DNA of 64,000 nucleotides, taken from contig CANREM010000001.1 in assembly GCA_947629675.1 (NCBI GenBank), positions 110,943 to 174,942 of the forward strand, given 5' to 3'. Under the pieces are notes generated by a model that was not told the DNA's origin, searched no databases, and saw only the letters and a program-made list of their open reading frames with translations. The position numbers were made by a program, and so were the translations under genes. The DNA is from an uncultured Clostridia bacterium. Lineage in GTDB: Bacteria > Bacillota > Clostridia > Christensenellales > Borkfalkiaceae. Shown here piece by piece: positions 63,799 through 64,000 of this stretch. Positions within the stretch are counted from its first letter, which is position 1, and every line of letters starts with the position of its first letter.

Positions 63799-63842
63799 GG
63801 CTGGGGTAGCTGGATTCGAACCAACGAATGACGGAGTCAGAG
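63796..63842 (-). repeat. Right attachment site and longer tRNA-Gln 3' fragment
   Basis: 63796-63821 is identical to the left attachment site. Here the match to tRNA-Gln continues through the variable loop and the 3' side of the anticodon arm to the anticodon loop (on the minus strand CTCTGACTCCGTCATTCG before the T-arm; anticodon CTG). The 5' half of a tRNA does not follow; 63843-64000 looks unrelated. The remaining sequence to the window end shows no gene. Confidence 0.8.
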
Positions 63843-64000
63843 GCAAATCGTTCACCTTGAAAAATCCCATATCTTGTGGTTTGATATTCAACGCTACCAC
63901 TACATAATCGATTTTTCGACTATTCATCGGAAAAGTTTCCCCAAATTTCCCCAAATTTTCGCTTCGGCGTAATCAGAAAAACTCACTTGAAAGGCGCACC

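Larger units (their letters stand above)
58631..63821. mobile_element. Integrated element at tRNA-Gln, about 5.2 kb
   Basis: Bounded by 26-bp direct repeats from the 3' end of tRNA-Gln. It carries, left to right, a XRE repressor (minus), a three-operator control region, small genes, a sigma-70-like factor, an origin-like hairpin region, a Rep_1-type initiator split by a frameshift, and a tyrosine integrase next to the right attachment site. No mobilisation or structural phage genes are seen, so it is best called a small integrative element or integrated rolling-circle plasmid. 58657-59025 has no convincing gene; it includes a GAGGGGGGTAGA/TCTACCCCTC palindrome (58672-58696). Confidence 0.85.

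Noticed and set aside
63797..63920. A complete tRNA-Gln gene at the right end
   Set aside because: Only the 3' part from the anticodon loop is present. No TGGGGTA 5' acceptor strand is found upstream on that strand within the window.
63628..63954. A 108-codon minus-strand frame over the integrase end and the right attachment site
   Set aside because: It is a translation of the tRNA-Gln fragment and terminator (...VGSNPATPAK...), a known kind of spurious frame.

Overview
The window comes from a GC-rich, endospore-forming member of the Clostridia. The evidence is a set of sporulation and germination genes (spoIIR, sleB-ypeB, a gerA-type operon, an M23/SpoIIQ-like peptidase), Firmicutes-type Shine-Dalgarno sequences, a sigma-A-like promoter grammar, and a type II-A CRISPR system with csn2. 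I cannot name the species; a gut-associated clostridial lineage is a reasonable guess.

Region 1 (1-33 kb) is mostly vertically inherited housekeeping DNA. It holds tRNA-Arg, mnmA, spoIIR, trmL, a cardiolipin synthase, a manganese-riboswitch-controlled mntP, a Ca2+/cation antiporter, a heterodimeric ABC exporter, sleB-ypeB, a Cthe_2159-like lipoprotein, an IS110-family insertion, a ZIP transporter, gerAA-gerAB-gerAC, an OPRT-like phosphoribosyltransferase and grpE-dnaK-dnaJ. Almost every intergenic space here is filled with short palindromic repeats of several families; they even separate grpE from dnaK and dnaK from dnaJ. These repeats are not seen to the right of 33 kb.

Region 2 (33-45.5 kb) has a YwmB-like protein, the M23 peptidase, an antiporter-mgtC operon, a YggS-type PLP protein, a second heterodimeric ABC exporter followed by a small alarmone synthetase, an alpha/beta hydrolase, a DUF3737 protein and a DUF2779 nuclease-like gene with an apparent -1 frameshift.

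Region 3 (45.5-58.5 kb) is a defence island. It contains a divergent tracrRNA, cas9-cas1-cas2-csn2 and a 27-repeat array. These are followed by AT-richer genes: a large GHKL-ATPase/NOV_C (DUF3883) protein, a very acidic 31-residue ORF, a zinc-ribbon/HEPN-like protein and a small unknown protein.

Region 4 (58.6-63.8 kb) is a compact integrated element of about 5.2 kb bounded by 26-bp direct repeats that match the 3' end of tRNA-Gln. It carries a XRE repressor with three regularly spaced operators, small unknown genes, a sigma-70-like factor, a Rep_1-type replication initiator split by a frameshift, a hairpin-rich origin-like region and a tyrosine integrase. A longer tRNA-Gln 3' fragment at the right end suggests a second insertion beyond the window.

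The least expected signal is a 9-mer, CGGACATGG, present at least 15 times on both strands in the first 45 kb and absent from the defence island and the mobile element.
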